A program made the position numbers and the translations under genes. A stretch of DNA of 64,000 nucleotides from Latrodectus hesperus (Eukaryota; Arthropoda; Arachnida; Araneae; Theridiidae): contig CM075858.1 of the NCBI GenBank assembly GCA_037975125.1, positions 71,824,542 to 71,888,541 of the forward strand. The letters are read 5' to 3'. The notes beneath the pieces were generated by a model, which saw nothing but the letters and a program-made list of their open reading frames with translations, did not search any database and was not told where the DNA came from. Shown here one piece after another: positions 24,210 through 37,044 of this stretch. The stretch's first letter is position 1. Every line of letters begins with the position of its first letter.

Positions 24210-25265
24210 TAAAACCTTTTCAGGGTTAGGTACAGGGGCCTCTGCTGGTGTTTATTTTACTTTATTTTACAACAACATGTAAATATAAACAAATTTACTA
24301 TTAGTGTTCAATCAAGAGAAGGAATTCGTAATTTATCTTGTTCGAAAATAATTTCAGTACTCTTTGTTTAATATATTCTTCTTATATTTAATGTTTACAT
24401 CATTTAAGTATGTTTTCATTAAAATTCTCAAATATGAAACCAAAAATTGGCTTATAGAGTTTTCTTTTATGGAAATCCATTTTCTTTGATATCGGTCTCA
24501 AAGAAGCAGTGATTGCCAATATTTCCTTTTTTGCTGAGTTTAAGCAAAAAAAAAATATTTACAAATATTAAATAAGAAAGAGCATGCTTTTATCGCATCG
24601 TATAGATTTATCAACATCAATATTTCCCTAATTTTCACCAATAGTTTGTCTCTTTGCTCAATCAAAGATTTATCTTTCACAATAAAGTATACTTTGGAGA
24701 AAATTCTGAGAATTATGTGTGAATAAATTTAAAATAAGAAATCAGATAATTATCGGCTAAATGAAGATTTGTATCCAAATCAGCTTGATATTTACACAAA
24801 AAATTTTAAAACGCATTGTATATAAATTCTAAAATGTATATAATCTGACACACAGACATACACACTCACACACACATATATTGTCCAAGGGTCCTAGACA
24901 ATATAGAATCACATAGAATTGCCAAGTCGGGAATACGTTAATGATGTCATGTTGAGTTTTAAAAAGACGGGGATGTTCTTAATTCGCTTACTTCTATTTA
25001 CCAAATGATTTTAATATGGCAACATATTTTAAACGGAAAAATAGGATGGGAACGCAATTGTGTTGTTTTTGTACATATAATTCAAAGGAAAAGGTCAAGA
25101 AATAGGAGAGAAAAACATTTAAAATTGTTGTTGGTTGTTATTAAAACAATATAGCTTATGGATATAATAATGAATTAGAAATAAAAAAAATTGTAAGCAA
25201 TAACATTCTAAATTCCATTGATTTGAAATTCAAAGGATTGAATATTCAGTTCTATAATTAATTAT
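24210..25265. other. AT-rich DNA, no gene seen
   Basis: It contains a short CA-rich stretch at 24850-24880 followed by an imperfect hairpin (atattgtc...gacaatat, 24877-24903). Nothing else is supported. Confidence 0.45.
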
Positions 25266-25270
25266 TGTTA

Positions 25271-25537
25271 TTAACCCCACAGTTTTTTAATCTTGTCATT
25301 CATCACACCGTTGATAAACACAAAAGCAATAAAAGCGAACAAATAACAAAGGATATGTCGAAGATTCCCTGATGTGATGTTAGTCTCGTACTCAGTTGCG
25401 TGGAAGTTGACATTCTCAAACATCTCAGACACGACTTGTATTTCCCCAGAATGGGACATGTTTGAATTGCAGCACTGGAATAGTACAGACATGACAAACT
25501 GACTGTTACAATGAAGCACGCTATAATTTGCCTTGCC
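25271..25537 (-). CDS. Candidate terminal exon of an unrecognised protein
   Basis: A minus-strand open frame of 88 codons plus stop follows a possible splice acceptor (taacag just upstream, 25538-25543, where an in-frame TAA closes the frame). It reads GKANYSVLHCNSQFVMSVLF and continues with cysteines (CCN), two N-glycosylation-type sites (NMS, NIT), then a hydrophobic segment ILCYLFAFIAFVFI, and ends NDKIKKLWG. The stretch is visibly GC-richer than its surroundings and is not one of the repeats found here. I do not recognise a family. It could be the last exon of a membrane protein with one C-terminal helix, a retropseudogene fragment, or chance. No upstream exon or poly(A) signal was located. 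Confidence 0.3.
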   Translation of the reverse strand, partial: GKANYSVLHCNSQFVMSVLFQCCNSNMSHSGEIQVVSEMFENVNFHATEYETNITSGNLRHILCYLFAFIAFVFINGVMNDKIKKLWG

Positions 25538-25596
25538 CTGTTAATCGAAATTTCAAATTCTTATACCATTTGAGAGTTGAGATCGGCCCGGCATTT

Positions 25597-25619
25597 CTAT
25601 ATGATTCTGAATCATATAG
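25597..25619. repeat. Perfect 11-bp inverted repeat, 1-nt loop
   Basis: ctatatgattc, then t, then gaatcatatag. Short enough to be partly chance in AT-rich DNA. Confidence 0.8.
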
Positions 25620-25959
25620 TTAAAGATTATTTTTGAGTAAAGTTTGTAAGCTTTTACCACGTCCATTGATACTGTTAAAATACATTTACTTGTCTACTGT
25701 TGAAATACAAATCATAAGGAGATGAAAAAATTGCTTTCTTATTAAATGATCAGATTGTTGTAAAATTGGCGATAGAGTTAAAAGAAAGTCATTTTTTATA
25801 AATACTTTATTTAAAACTTCTAAACTTTACAAATTAATGTAAAAGAACATTTGATGTTAGATAAATATACTCAAACTACTAAAGTGAGAAACTTAACATT
25901 TTAGTTTTAACATGAGTCTTAATATGAAGTTTTAAAGGGTAATCATTTTAATTTTAGAT

Positions 25960-26602
25960 CAGGGATGCACAACCTATGGCCCGCGGGTGAAAATTGGCCC
26001 GCGTCGCCTTTAAAGTTGGCCCGCGAATGTTGTTAATAAAATAAGACTAATTCAAAAAGAAATGAGACTCTTTCAAATAAACAAAAGAAAAAATCTGATA
26101 GGAAAACGATTCTACATCAGAATAAATATTTTACATTTGTGAGCAAACTTTTTCTTTAATAAATTTAAACAAATCAAAAATAAGAAATAGGATCCTTTCT
26201 TCTGTTTTAGTATTGCCACAACGAATCTTAAGCCCAACATAAAATCAATAACTTCAAATATTCAGTCATAGCCATCACATTAAATTTTACTAATTTTTTT
26301 CAAAATTTAAATTGTGTTCTTTATATAATTACCAAAAAGTTTTCTCCCGTTATTCAATTTCAAGTTTTTTTCTGGAAATAAAGTATTTTAAGCATATCTA
26401 TAATGTTTGTGTTTTATTACTTTATTGTATAATGTTTGCATGAGTAAATAAGTAAATTAACAATTATACAATTCATGCGTATTGCCACAAAAAAGTGTTT
26501 TCACGTTTATAACATGTTTTAACATTTACGTACTGCTTTGGCCCTCGACATGATCTTTTTTCATATTTTGGCCCTTCATTCTGAAGAGGTTGTGCACCCC
26601 TG
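25960..26602. mobile_element. hAT-type non-autonomous element (MITE), 643 bp
   Basis: The left terminus cagggatgcacaacct and the right terminus (inverse complement caggggtgcacaacct) form a 16-bp terminal inverted repeat with one mismatch. Both ends are followed inward by ggccc-rich sequence. The 8-bp target-site duplication ttttagat is perfect (25952-25959 and 26603-26610). Eight-base duplications and a CAGGG start are diagnostic of the hAT superfamily. No transposase remains inside, so it would have needed an enzyme supplied in trans. Confidence 0.92.
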
Positions 26603-26610
26603 TTTTAGAT

Positions 26611-28120
26611 GAAGGAAATTTGTAAGGAATTGTAAATGCTAAAGTATTTAAAATTTGTCCATAACCAAAATAAGATTAACAATAATAATATAAGTTTTAG
26701 AATTATAGAATTCTTTCAGAATATTCAATCCTTTCAAATTCGAATCAACAAAGTTTAAAATGCCATTCCTTGCAAAAATTTTAATATATTGTTATATCCA
26801 TACGTTACAATATTTTAATAAAAATTATCACTTTTATGCAAATTAGAGTTTAATGTTTAATCCATTTAGTTTCTTTACTTTGAAAATTTTTTTCTTAGAA
26901 AAGTCTGATAATATTAACAACAACTAATAACAATCAATAGTTATAATAATTAAAATTTTAACCCTTTTAATTTTGAGCTAAGCATTTTTAAAAGAATTTT
27001 TCCCAAAAACTGTTGGGAATAATCCTGATATCATATATGCTAGAGCAACTAAATAATGTTCATAAATACTATTCAAGAAAAATGTTACGGAAATGTGAAA
27101 CAAATGCATTTAATAATGCGGTCAAAACATATGTTGATAAAAATTTTATGATTCTATGATAGAGATGTATAGGTTTTTATCAACAATTCCTCTTAAAATG
27201 AATTAATAATTAACTATAAACACTAACTGTAATAATATTATTATCATAGGTTTATAATAAATTTTCAAATTTAGTCTAAAATTGCATTTATATAAAATAC
27301 ATATGTACAGACGAAATAATATTTTATTTAACATTATCCGCGAATTATCGAATACACACATATCTTAATATTATAAATGTGTATTAATTTTCATTTTGAT
27401 CTGTGTTTCAAAAAAACTGGAATATTTAGGAAGAAAATTTAAAAGCAACCAACACCCATAAAAAAATGCATTTTCAACATATTTAAAAATTGATACATCC
27501 TTTTCTCCTTGTTTACAGAAAGAATATCGAAATTTTTTCTTTATAATCACAAAAGGTAATGCTACAGGATTAAATTCCTTCCATTTTTAATTAAATAAAG
27601 TATGTTATTACAGTTTTTAAATATTTCCTCATATTTTATTGTAATAAAGGTATTTTTAATAATTTTCGTCTGAATAAATCAACAATTATTCAGAGTACTA
27701 TAAATGGAAATGGTGTTCCGAAAAGTATATTAAAATTAAAATGTGTGTTTTAAACATTTTTGTAAACTTAATGTCAAAATATTTTTAATTTTTAAATAAT
27801 ACACAATAGAAAAATTTATTTAATTTAATAATATGCAGAGGTAGTTGAAATGATACAGGTTATCAATGATATTTCTGGTTTGTTATGCATGCAAATGATT
27901 TCTTCCAGATAACATTATTCAATATGAGTGTTTATAATTTTGTTTATCATAGAAAAAATTATAACTTATACTGTAAATACGCAATTTCAAAATAATTATA
28001 TTATTGTATTAAGAATATGGAAACATTACTTTACTAAATAAGTTGAAATTTTATTAGTTGATCTTTATAGTTATTTTGGGAGAAATAAACCCGAGATTTT
28101 ATTAGAGTAACAATAAAATG
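26611..28120. other. AT-rich DNA, no gene seen
   Basis: No supported feature. Confidence 0.5.
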
Positions 28121-28124
28121 GGCA

Positions 28125-28220
28125 TAGAATCACTTCGCTAGAGACGGGAATCAAACCCAAGAACCTTTGAATTGAAATCCAGAGCATTAGTTATTCAATT
28201 ACCGATTGAAGGATAAGTGT
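28125..28220 (-). mobile_element. tRNA-derived SINE relic (family C)
   Basis: The minus strand reads gtaattgaataactaatgct, then gggtttgattcccg (box B). Its orientation and spacing match the family C copy at 1365. Confidence 0.45.
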
Positions 28221-28229
28221 TGTTATTGC

Positions 28230-29263
28230 TTCCAATAAAACCATTCAATGCAAATAACTCTGTCATATAAAGTAAGAATTTTCATTTACAATACAAATTA
28301 AATTTTATGAATTTAATTGCAATATATTTTATAACTTCGAAATTTTATGATACGAAATTATCATCTGCTAATAGTAAGGTATAAAAATAATATTAGTTTT
28401 AAAACCAATAAAATTCTAAATCGTGAAAGCTGTTTATATGAAATATTACGAAAAACTGCCATCAGCATTTATTTCGCACTGTGGCCGACATATCAAAACG
28501 TCCACTTAAAATAATCAACAGGTTGTTTATGACAATTGCTGTAACTAATATTTACAGAAATATGTAATTAAGGAAGCTAAAGTAAAATAAAACTGGAAAA
28601 TATTATAGAAGACCAAAAAGGACAAGTCTAAAAATTAAAACAAAAATCATTTAGGTTGTATGATATGAATTTACAAAAATTCATTGCATATGCATTGAAA
28701 TACAAAAAAATTAGTTAACATTTACGCAAATTTTTGGCGAAAAAATATTACAAAAAAATTTACAAACCTGTACAAGTTCTTTACATTCTTTAAAATAGAA
28801 AAAACATATCTTTTTCAGTTTTTACAGTGAACTTGTTATGAATCCTTAAATCCTTTTATATTAATGAAGGTAATTTTTGCCATTATCTAAGTCAAGCATA
28901 TTAAAATTTAAAGTGAGTGAAAAATAAAGTTTATTACTTGGGTGAACTAAGCCTAAGACATGCGTTTTTTAACATTAATAAAATCTTCAAATATAAAAAA
29001 TCAAAAATGCAATAAAACATTAATAAAACAATTTTCTCTTTTCATGGAAACAACTACAAAATAAACAAATAATGGAAAAAAGAATTTAAACCATTAAATA
29101 TCAAGTAATGAAAGAAATGTATAAATAACACTCATTTAAAAAAATTAAATCTTGTTTTTAAAACCAAAATATGATTTTCTGGAATGATTTAAATTTAATT
29201 TATTCTTCAATTACTTTTTTTATCAAAATAAAAAGAGAAACCTAAAAATTAATCTTTCTTATT

Positions 29264-29302
<39 letters not shown>

Positions 29303-29990
29303 TTTTTTTTTTGTTTTAGAATAATAAGTCTCATTTCATCTGTAATAACATTCTCTTGGAAAAAAAGATTTTTTTTATGAATCCATACTTTTCAAAAATA
29401 ATATTGCTTAAAATAAAGGTAAGAACCTGAAGACAAATTGTCGATTATATTAGAAATATAATAAAACAGAGTTTAAGTTTTTACAAATTTTTGTTTCAGA
29501 TATTTTAAAAAAATAGTAAATAAATTAATAAAATTTTGTAAACATTTTTACAGAATATAATTTTATCTAACAAACACATGATAAAAATTCAAATGTAGAT
29601 ATAAACTTTGATTGATGTATCTGAGACAGTTTCTATATTTGTATATTTTATATATACATATATATATATATACATTTAATATCCACATACATAACATTTT
29701 TCAGCACAATTCTAAAAATATGTGTTCATTAAAATTCATAAACTTATGCATATACAATAAAAATTTAAATTTAAATTTTCTTGAGCCTTTATGTAATTAT
29801 TTTAATTTCATATTAGTGTTCATAACAAAAAAAATGATTTTCTAATCTAAGAGGCACTTCTTAAATTGCTTACGATATAAAATGGTGTAGAATTGTTGTA
29901 GAAAAATTGATAGCTAAAATATTGATATTTAGAAATCTACCTTATGTAAGATAAAAAAATATAAAATGTAAAATATTCCTTATAGTAAAA
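28230..29990. other. AT-rich DNA with (TTTA)n
   Basis: Mostly unique AT-rich DNA. A (TTTA)n microsatellite runs at about 29264-29304, and a short (TA)n with a taca interruption lies at 29650-29672. No coding region is supported. Confidence 0.6.
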
Positions 29991-30057
29991 TTCTACATAT
30001 TAATTTGTATTTTAACACTTAAGATGGCGTCTTTCTCTCCAAATTTTCATGCAACAC

Positions 30058-30267
<210 letters not shown>

Positions 30268-30428
30268 CAGTACAACCGTTATGTACTGAATCAGATGTCG
30301 AAACTGCTGCTATTTGAGCACAAGGAGATCACTTTTATTTGTATTTTACTTTGAATGTGAATATTATTACTTAAAATACTGTTTAATGTAACTTAAAATA
30401 AACATGGAGTTATTATCTAATTTGTATA

Positions 30429-30995
30429 CTGGGTGACAACTTTATCCTGTTGACAAAAAATATTGTATTAAACTAAAAACATGGAATTTATTTTCAAAAA
30501 ACTAACCTTACTTAAGTCATTTGTTACTTAGATACAACATATTTAAGTATTTTCAAAATGGCTTCCTTGGACATCGATACAGAGCCTTAAACGAACGCCG
30601 AGTAAAATTTTCTGCAATGGGCCGCAGTTCATCAGGCGTTAATTTAGCTCTAACCTCTTAAGTGTAGTCTTTAGGCATTCCAAACTTCGATGTGGCTTAG
30701 AGCATACTCTTGATGCAGAATAGACCAAACACTATAGTCCATTGGATTGAAGTCAGGTGAATAGGGGGGCCACATTCCCACAATCTGAATTTGCTTTAAT
30801 CCAGCCTCATATAAAGCAATTATTTGAAGTCGTTGGTTTGGCATATTATATTAAGCAAAGAAATAAAAACTGCCTGCTTGTTTTACTAACATTAAGATCT
30901 CTTAAGCAAATGAATTTTTTATAAAAAGTGGTGGACATGAATTAAGCCAATCAAAAGCAGCACAATTTTTTCAACAGTATAAAGTTTTCACCCTA
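30429..30995 (-). mobile_element. Internally deleted copy of the 3207 mariner (567 bp)
   Basis: The termini ctgggtgacaactttatcct and (inverse) tagggtgaaaactttatact sit between TA dinucleotides. The first ~350 bp and last ~210 bp follow the longer copy closely. The sequence jumps from ccacattcccaca (equivalent to 3554) to the equivalent of about 4308, losing about 750 bp that include most of the transposase. It is a MITE-like derivative. Confidence 0.9.
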
Positions 30996-30999
30996 TAAT

Positions 31000-31815
31000 A
31001 TAATAAATCAAATATTGTTAATTAATGTCCAATGATTGTATGATGTATTAAATATTCTTCATATAAATTACAAAATCATTTTGTTTATACAGACCAAAAA
31101 ACTACATATATACAATTAATTGATATATTGTATGATTTGGAACAGAGCTGTAAATATTTTTACTATGATACATGATTCAACAATATAAAAATATGTAATC
31201 ATGAAATGCACAAAATCAAGTGAAAAAAGAAATTTTAATTTATTTAAAGTTTATGTATTTAATATGAATGATCTGATTTCACATTAATATGCACAGTAAA
31301 AAGCACAAAAAGAAGTTTTGGACTCTCACGTGATAGTCTTGCATTTTTCACATTATCTAAGGTATAAAAATGTAAATTATTACAGAAAAAGTAACGCTTA
31401 TATTGATAATATTTATTGATATTCATATTCCTTACTATTATTAATATATATTATCAAAAATAGTTAACAAATAAGCAGATTATTATATCAAAAAATCAAA
31501 TTTCATTCAACTCTGATATTGAGATATATATATTGATGGATCCACAATAAGAAACATTTTTGCAAAGTTTAGTACGAACTAAGTAAACCAAATTATAAAA
31601 ATGTATTTTCTTTTTCGTTCTAAAAGTTCGTTTTTGGAAACTTTATTAATGATAATAAAGTTTCAAAAAATGCAGTTTCATTTCTATATATACATGAAAT
31701 TACTATTGCATTAATGAAATATAAATTAATCAATGAATAAATAATTTTAAAAAATGTTTAAAAATAATTATTTAACACATATCCTATAAATTAATAAAAC
31801 AATATTTTTAATATA
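31000..31815. other. AT-rich DNA, no gene seen
   Basis: No supported feature. Confidence 0.5.
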
Positions 31816-31820
31816 ACATT

Positions 31821-32105
31821 TATATAATTCATTGTTGTTGTTGTTACTTATGACATTTGGACAAGCCAAGCTCGCTATGCCTTGGCAATGCAAATTTAAG
31901 TCAATAAGGAGCATCTTTCGTTTTATTCAGAGCACCACGAAGGTGAAAGTACGTCTTTGCTCTTTTTAAATCCTCCGATAGATGGCGCCACCAGGGAACC
32001 CACTCTCTCAATTTTGACATTGATCTGAAGGGGGAGGAAATTTTCTCCAGACCATTGCACCCATGGTAACTGCTCAACGACCGACCGCAGGACTATATAA
32101 TTCAT
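31821..32105 (-). mobile_element. 5'-truncated B-tail SINE with perfect 12-bp duplication
   Basis: tatataattcat occurs at 31821-31832 and 32094-32105. The insert starts (plus strand) with (ttg)4, then the B tail ggacaagccaagctcgctat, and continues through the body gatagatggcgccaccag. The tRNA head is missing, so reverse transcription stopped early. It is closely related to the fuller copy at 51484-51873. Confidence 0.92.
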
Positions 32106-32119
32106 AACAAAGTGTATCA

Positions 32120-34890
32120 TTTTTCTGTATATAAGCTATTAGATAGGGCATTTATTTAAAATCCTCATCAGAACTAAATGCAAGATAATAAATATTTAAA
32201 AATACTTTTAATAAAAATTTATTAATGATATTAAATTATAATTTTAACATTCGAAAATATTATATTAATTCGTTTAAATCAATTCTAGTAAAACGAACTG
32301 TATATTAATCATATTGTATAATAAAATTCGGCGTTTTGGAACAGCCGCATTTTATTATAGAATAGAATATACTTGAATTGTGAATAACTTAACGACCTGA
32401 AGCTATTGTCCAATTTCCAATTTAAGTTAACTAAAAATATCCAATTTAAGTTAGATTGTTGCATTATAAATTATTAAAAGGATTTTTTCGTGTACTAAAA
32501 TAACCGTCATAATATAATCCTTGTAATAAGTTTCAATAAAAGCCTAAATGAAATATTTTTAGTTATTAAAACATTTAATTTAATATACGTTTTTCATCGT
32601 TTAGTTCCTCTGACTGAAAAACTCACTTTACCGCATTAATGTCACTAAAAACTTTAAAGACATTAATTTTCTAAAATTTGCAAATAAGACATGTACATTT
32701 TCAAAAATTGAAATATAAAATTTGATAAATAAAAATCAATATTTAAAATAAGACTTAACGTTCTGAAGTAAATTTGTTTCTAATTATTTATTTTGATTCA
32801 AAGAATGTGTATTTCTCTTCAAGCCTATTATGTATATATTTGCTTAGAAAATTAATAATTATAGTCAAAAAAATTACATGTTTAAGTTATTTATTCCTAA
32901 AATGTTAGGTATTTATATTAACATAGAAATTAGTGTAATTATAAAGAAAGGAAATATTACAATTAACAACAAATTTTTGTTTTCATAATATACTAAAAGT
33001 TCTTAAATATAACTTATCTAAATAAAAGACTAGATAATTTTATATTAACTTACCATTATTATTTCTTCATTACTTATAACATTTTTAAAAACTTAAAATC
33101 CTCTATATATTACCCGTTTACTTGTAAATGTACAAACACATGTTTTTTCAGTTTTTTAAAGAGTAGACATATTTCAAGCAATTTTTGAATAGATAAACAA
33201 TATAAGTCTTAATTCTATCATTAAATTAAACTGTGCTACTTTTGGTAATTCATTATAATTTACAGAATATTATTTTATAAGCCTTTTAACAATATTGTTA
33301 AATGAATATCAACTCTTTTTATAGATTTACTTCCAAATAAATGAATACAATTTTTACTATCTTAGCCATTTAAAACATAATTTATAAAAACGCTTGCTGT
33401 AAAATTATTTATTTATATTCTTCAGTATATTACAAAAAATAAAAATATATTCGAAAAGTTTTTTAAAACTATTTATATTTTATGAAGATAAAATCAAATT
33501 TTCTTAAATTATTTTTCCAAGAAGTTTCGTGCATTTGTTATGTTTTGACATTAACGTCAAGGTATAATAAATGTAAGAAAAATTAAAAACATGGAGAGAT
33601 ACTTTTATAAGCCTCTGTCAAAAAATATTTTTTCTCTTCTTAATCTGAGACTACGATGTTAATAATCAATAAAAAGCCCTGAAGGAGCACTAATAACTCT
33701 TTCCAACTTTTGCATAAAAACTTGTATTTTTATTTTATTAGTTTTAAACAAGAAAAATAAAATTGTATCCACTAAACAATTTCAATGGTGACTTTTTTCT
33801 TTTTGTTACCGCTTTACCAAATTTGCTTTTTCAGATACTGAAATGAAGCTAAGAAATGAAATATTTAATTGCCATAAAAATGGATAATTTTAATATTATA
33901 CAAGAACGTGGATTTATGGAAAATGCATAAATTATTCCCAGATGCTTCATTGTTGCAAATTTTGAATTATTTATTTATATTATTAAATAAGCACCAATGT
34001 TTTAAATTTTGGACAAAATTTCGAGTATTTTTAAAATATGCAATGAGTGCCGAGAAAATAAAATAAATTTTTAATTTCAATTGATTGTATTAATTAAAAG
34101 AAATAATACCGGTTAATCATACTTAACTGAAAAACTATCGGATTATTATGAATACATTTTATTGTTGTATAGAATTTGTTTTGAATAAAATATAAAGGTA
34201 GTTATATCACTCAATAATTTTATTCAATATTAATTATATGAAACCTGTTTAATATACAAAACGAAAATATTATTAAATTATTATCTATAGACTTCATAAA
34301 AGCAAGTTATGCTATATGAGCATCATATAAAAATAACTCCTATCTTATAATACTAATGCATATTAAATATAGAATTTGTTGAGCAAAGAAATTAAAAATA
34401 TATTAGATTGACTGGTATTAAAATATTTTTAAATTGACTGATAATTATATTGAAAACAATACGGCAACCATAAAGGTATACTATTTATACATGCTGATAA
34501 TAAAATATGAATATACAAAGCTAAAAACTTTTCAGATTATAATAGATTAACTTTTATATAAAGAACAATAAAAGTATAAAGAATGAGTGCTTATAAAGTG
34601 TGCAATAATTTCAAAGGATTATTTGTGTACTTATGCCTTTTAACAATTAACCTTAATGTTGACTTAAAGGGTATTAAAGAATGTATTAAATTAATAGATT
34701 CGCTTTTACAAGTTGTAATAAATAGGGTCTTACAGTTATGTGTGCAATGTAAAAACAATAAACTTTATTTGGTTTAAACAAACAAAATTAAACTTTTTAT
34801 ATTTAAAGACGGTTTTTTACTGTAGGCACACAATCCCTATATGAATTTGAGGCACACAAAAAGCTTTCTTTGTGTTCCTTAAAAAATAGC
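32120..34890. other. Very AT-rich DNA, no gene seen
   Basis: Only low-complexity frames. The longest plus-strand frame (34583-34777) has no recognisable motif. Confidence 0.5.
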
Positions 34891-34899
34891 TTTAATAAT

Positions 34900-35450
34900 A
34901 ATTATATGTAGACAAATTATTTCAATTTTTGCAACTTCTGTGAAATTTGCAACTTTTAATTATAATTTTTCCATACTTATAACTAATCCTTATTTTTCTC
35001 TGGTTAATTTTTTAAGCTAAGAAGTTAAATAAATTTCAGAATACTTAACTATTTTTTTCAATTTTCGTTTTCAGCATAATTATTTACTTCGTTATAAAAT
35101 CTGAATTTTACAAATCTGGATTAAATACTAAATAAAGCCTTTTATATTCTACTTTAAGTCCTTAAAACTATTAATAAAAATTTTATTTCAGAATTTGAAT
35201 TAATTATATGATATTTAATTAGTTTCTCCAGGATCTTATTTCCCTCAATTTAATTATTTACATAAATATAAAATTTGAAATCTGCATACCCGAAACCTGC
35301 TTTTTAAATTCCTTTTTAAGCCGTTGTTAAAACTACTGTCAGAATTCTCAAATAATTTTTTTCAGACAGAATACATGTAAAATTATGGAATTTTATACTA
35401 ATTAGTTATTATATTACTAGTTTTTATTGAAAAACATAAAAATGTACTAG
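34900..35450. repeat. Old tandem repeat, ~175-bp unit (about three units)
   Basis: ttatttacttcgttataaaa...ctttaagtccttaaaactat (from about 35082) is echoed by ttatttacataaatataaaa...tttttaagccgttgttaaaa (from about 35257). An earlier unit ends ttaagctaagaagttaaata. Alignment was by eye and divergence is high. Confidence 0.4.
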
Positions 35451-36385
35451 TCTGAAATATATTATCCCCACTTGCATAACTTCCAAGCTTTAAAAGAGAA
35501 AATAAATATTTTAAAATACATTTCACATTAAAAAATTGCCTTAAATTCTTACTTTATGTATTACTTTTGCAACATTAGTATTTAGTATTTAAATTAAAAT
35601 AATTGAATGCTTCCTAAATTTATAAAATAAGTTTTTATAAAAAAAAATTATCTTTTTTAAAAACATTTCTGAAAATGTTCACAAATAATCCCAAATAATT
35701 GTTTACCTCGTCACCAGACTAACAAATATCCTTTTTAACACTCGCACACTTGAAGAAAATGAGTTTTTAAAGGGAATATAAAAAGAAATCGATTTTTTGT
35801 AATGTCTAACAAAGAACAATAATCAGTTATGAAACCAGATATCAGCAAAATCATTTCTCAACCTTCGCATCCAATTATCCTGATTTCTTGAAAGAAATGA
35901 CGTGAAACTAAAGTAAGTAGAAAGTTAATGGGAAAAATATTCGCAAAATTGGAAATTTGATTTAAATGCTATATAATTAATGATTTTTATAAAAAGGAGA
36001 AAGTATATTTTTTTTTATTTTTAATAACTCAAGATAATATTTTCAATAAAAGTTTATAAATAAAAATAAAAAACGTTAAAATTAACTATCAAAATTATGA
36101 AATAAATGTTTCACGTTCATTATCACTAAGTAGTAAGAGTATAATCTTCAAAATAAAGGATCATAGGTTCAATCCCATCCTCTGCTTCACAATATGAGAC
36201 GCGTGATGAATTTCTTGCTTCCTCATGTTTATGAATCCATTGACAAAACACCTAACTTAACATTTACATTTTACAAGTAATTCGAAATGTATTTCAAAAC
36301 AAAAAAACGTACTTTTGTTTCAAACAACAAAGTGGATAGGGAAACTAATATAACAAAGAAATATATCATCAACAGCTGTTCATAT
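35450..36385. other. AT-rich DNA with one tRNA-like relic
   Basis: At 36120-36200 cactaagtagtaagagtata and cataggttcaatcccatcc have box-A/box-B spacing in plus orientation. Otherwise featureless. Confidence 0.4.
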
Positions 36386-36389
36386 ATCG

Positions 36390-37040
36390 TTAAATAGATA
36401 CAAAAATGGTGATAAAATATGATAAGACACAGAAGCGTCTTATCGGAAAAAGATGAATGGCATTAAGTGAATTTGAAAATTGTGATCTGGTGCAGATACT
36501 TGTCTTCAGAAGTTATGTAAATGTCTTACGCAATGTAAGTGCTGTTAAGTAGATAGAAAAACATAAATTGACACAAAGTTGCGTCATCAGGAGCAACGTA
36601 AATATTTTTAATTAAATATAGTAACTGTGATAGGACACAGAAGTTGGTTATCATAAGCAATGTTAAGCAATTAGCAATATTTCAAATAAATATGGAAATT
36701 GTAATATGATATGTAAACGAGCCATTAGAAGCAATTTAAATGATTTTAATTTGATGATATGATACACAAAAGTGTCCTCAGAAGCAATTTAAATGTCTTT
36801 AAATAAATATAGAAATTATGATATATCAGAATAGTGACATCAGAAACAATGTAAATGATTTTAATTGGGCACGGAAACTATTATGTGACACAGAAAAGCG
36901 TTATCACACATAAATGCGCCAACATATAAATATCTTTAAAGGTATACGAAAACTATTATTGAAATGGATACAGAATTATGATGTGACACTGAAATTTATC
37001 ATCCAGAATAATGTAAATATTTTAAATTAGTAGATATGTA
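36390..37040. repeat. Degenerate minisatellite, ~60-75-bp unit, about nine units
   Basis: The consensus phrase order is gaaattgtgatatgacacagaa, then gtgtcatcagaagcaa and tgtaaatgtttttaaataaat. Unit starts lie near 36405, 36474, 36548, 36620, 36692, 36753, 36811, 36871 and 36947. It carries no frame and no known function. Confidence 0.75.
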
Positions 37041-37044
37041 GTTG

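Noticed and set aside
34583..34777. 64-codon plus-strand frame as a small gene
   Set aside because: AT-driven composition, no motif, no promoter or splice context, and length within chance expectation.
36390..37040. CRISPR-like array
   Set aside because: Units are degenerate and vary in length, with no identical repeats separated by unique spacers. The DNA is clearly eukaryotic.
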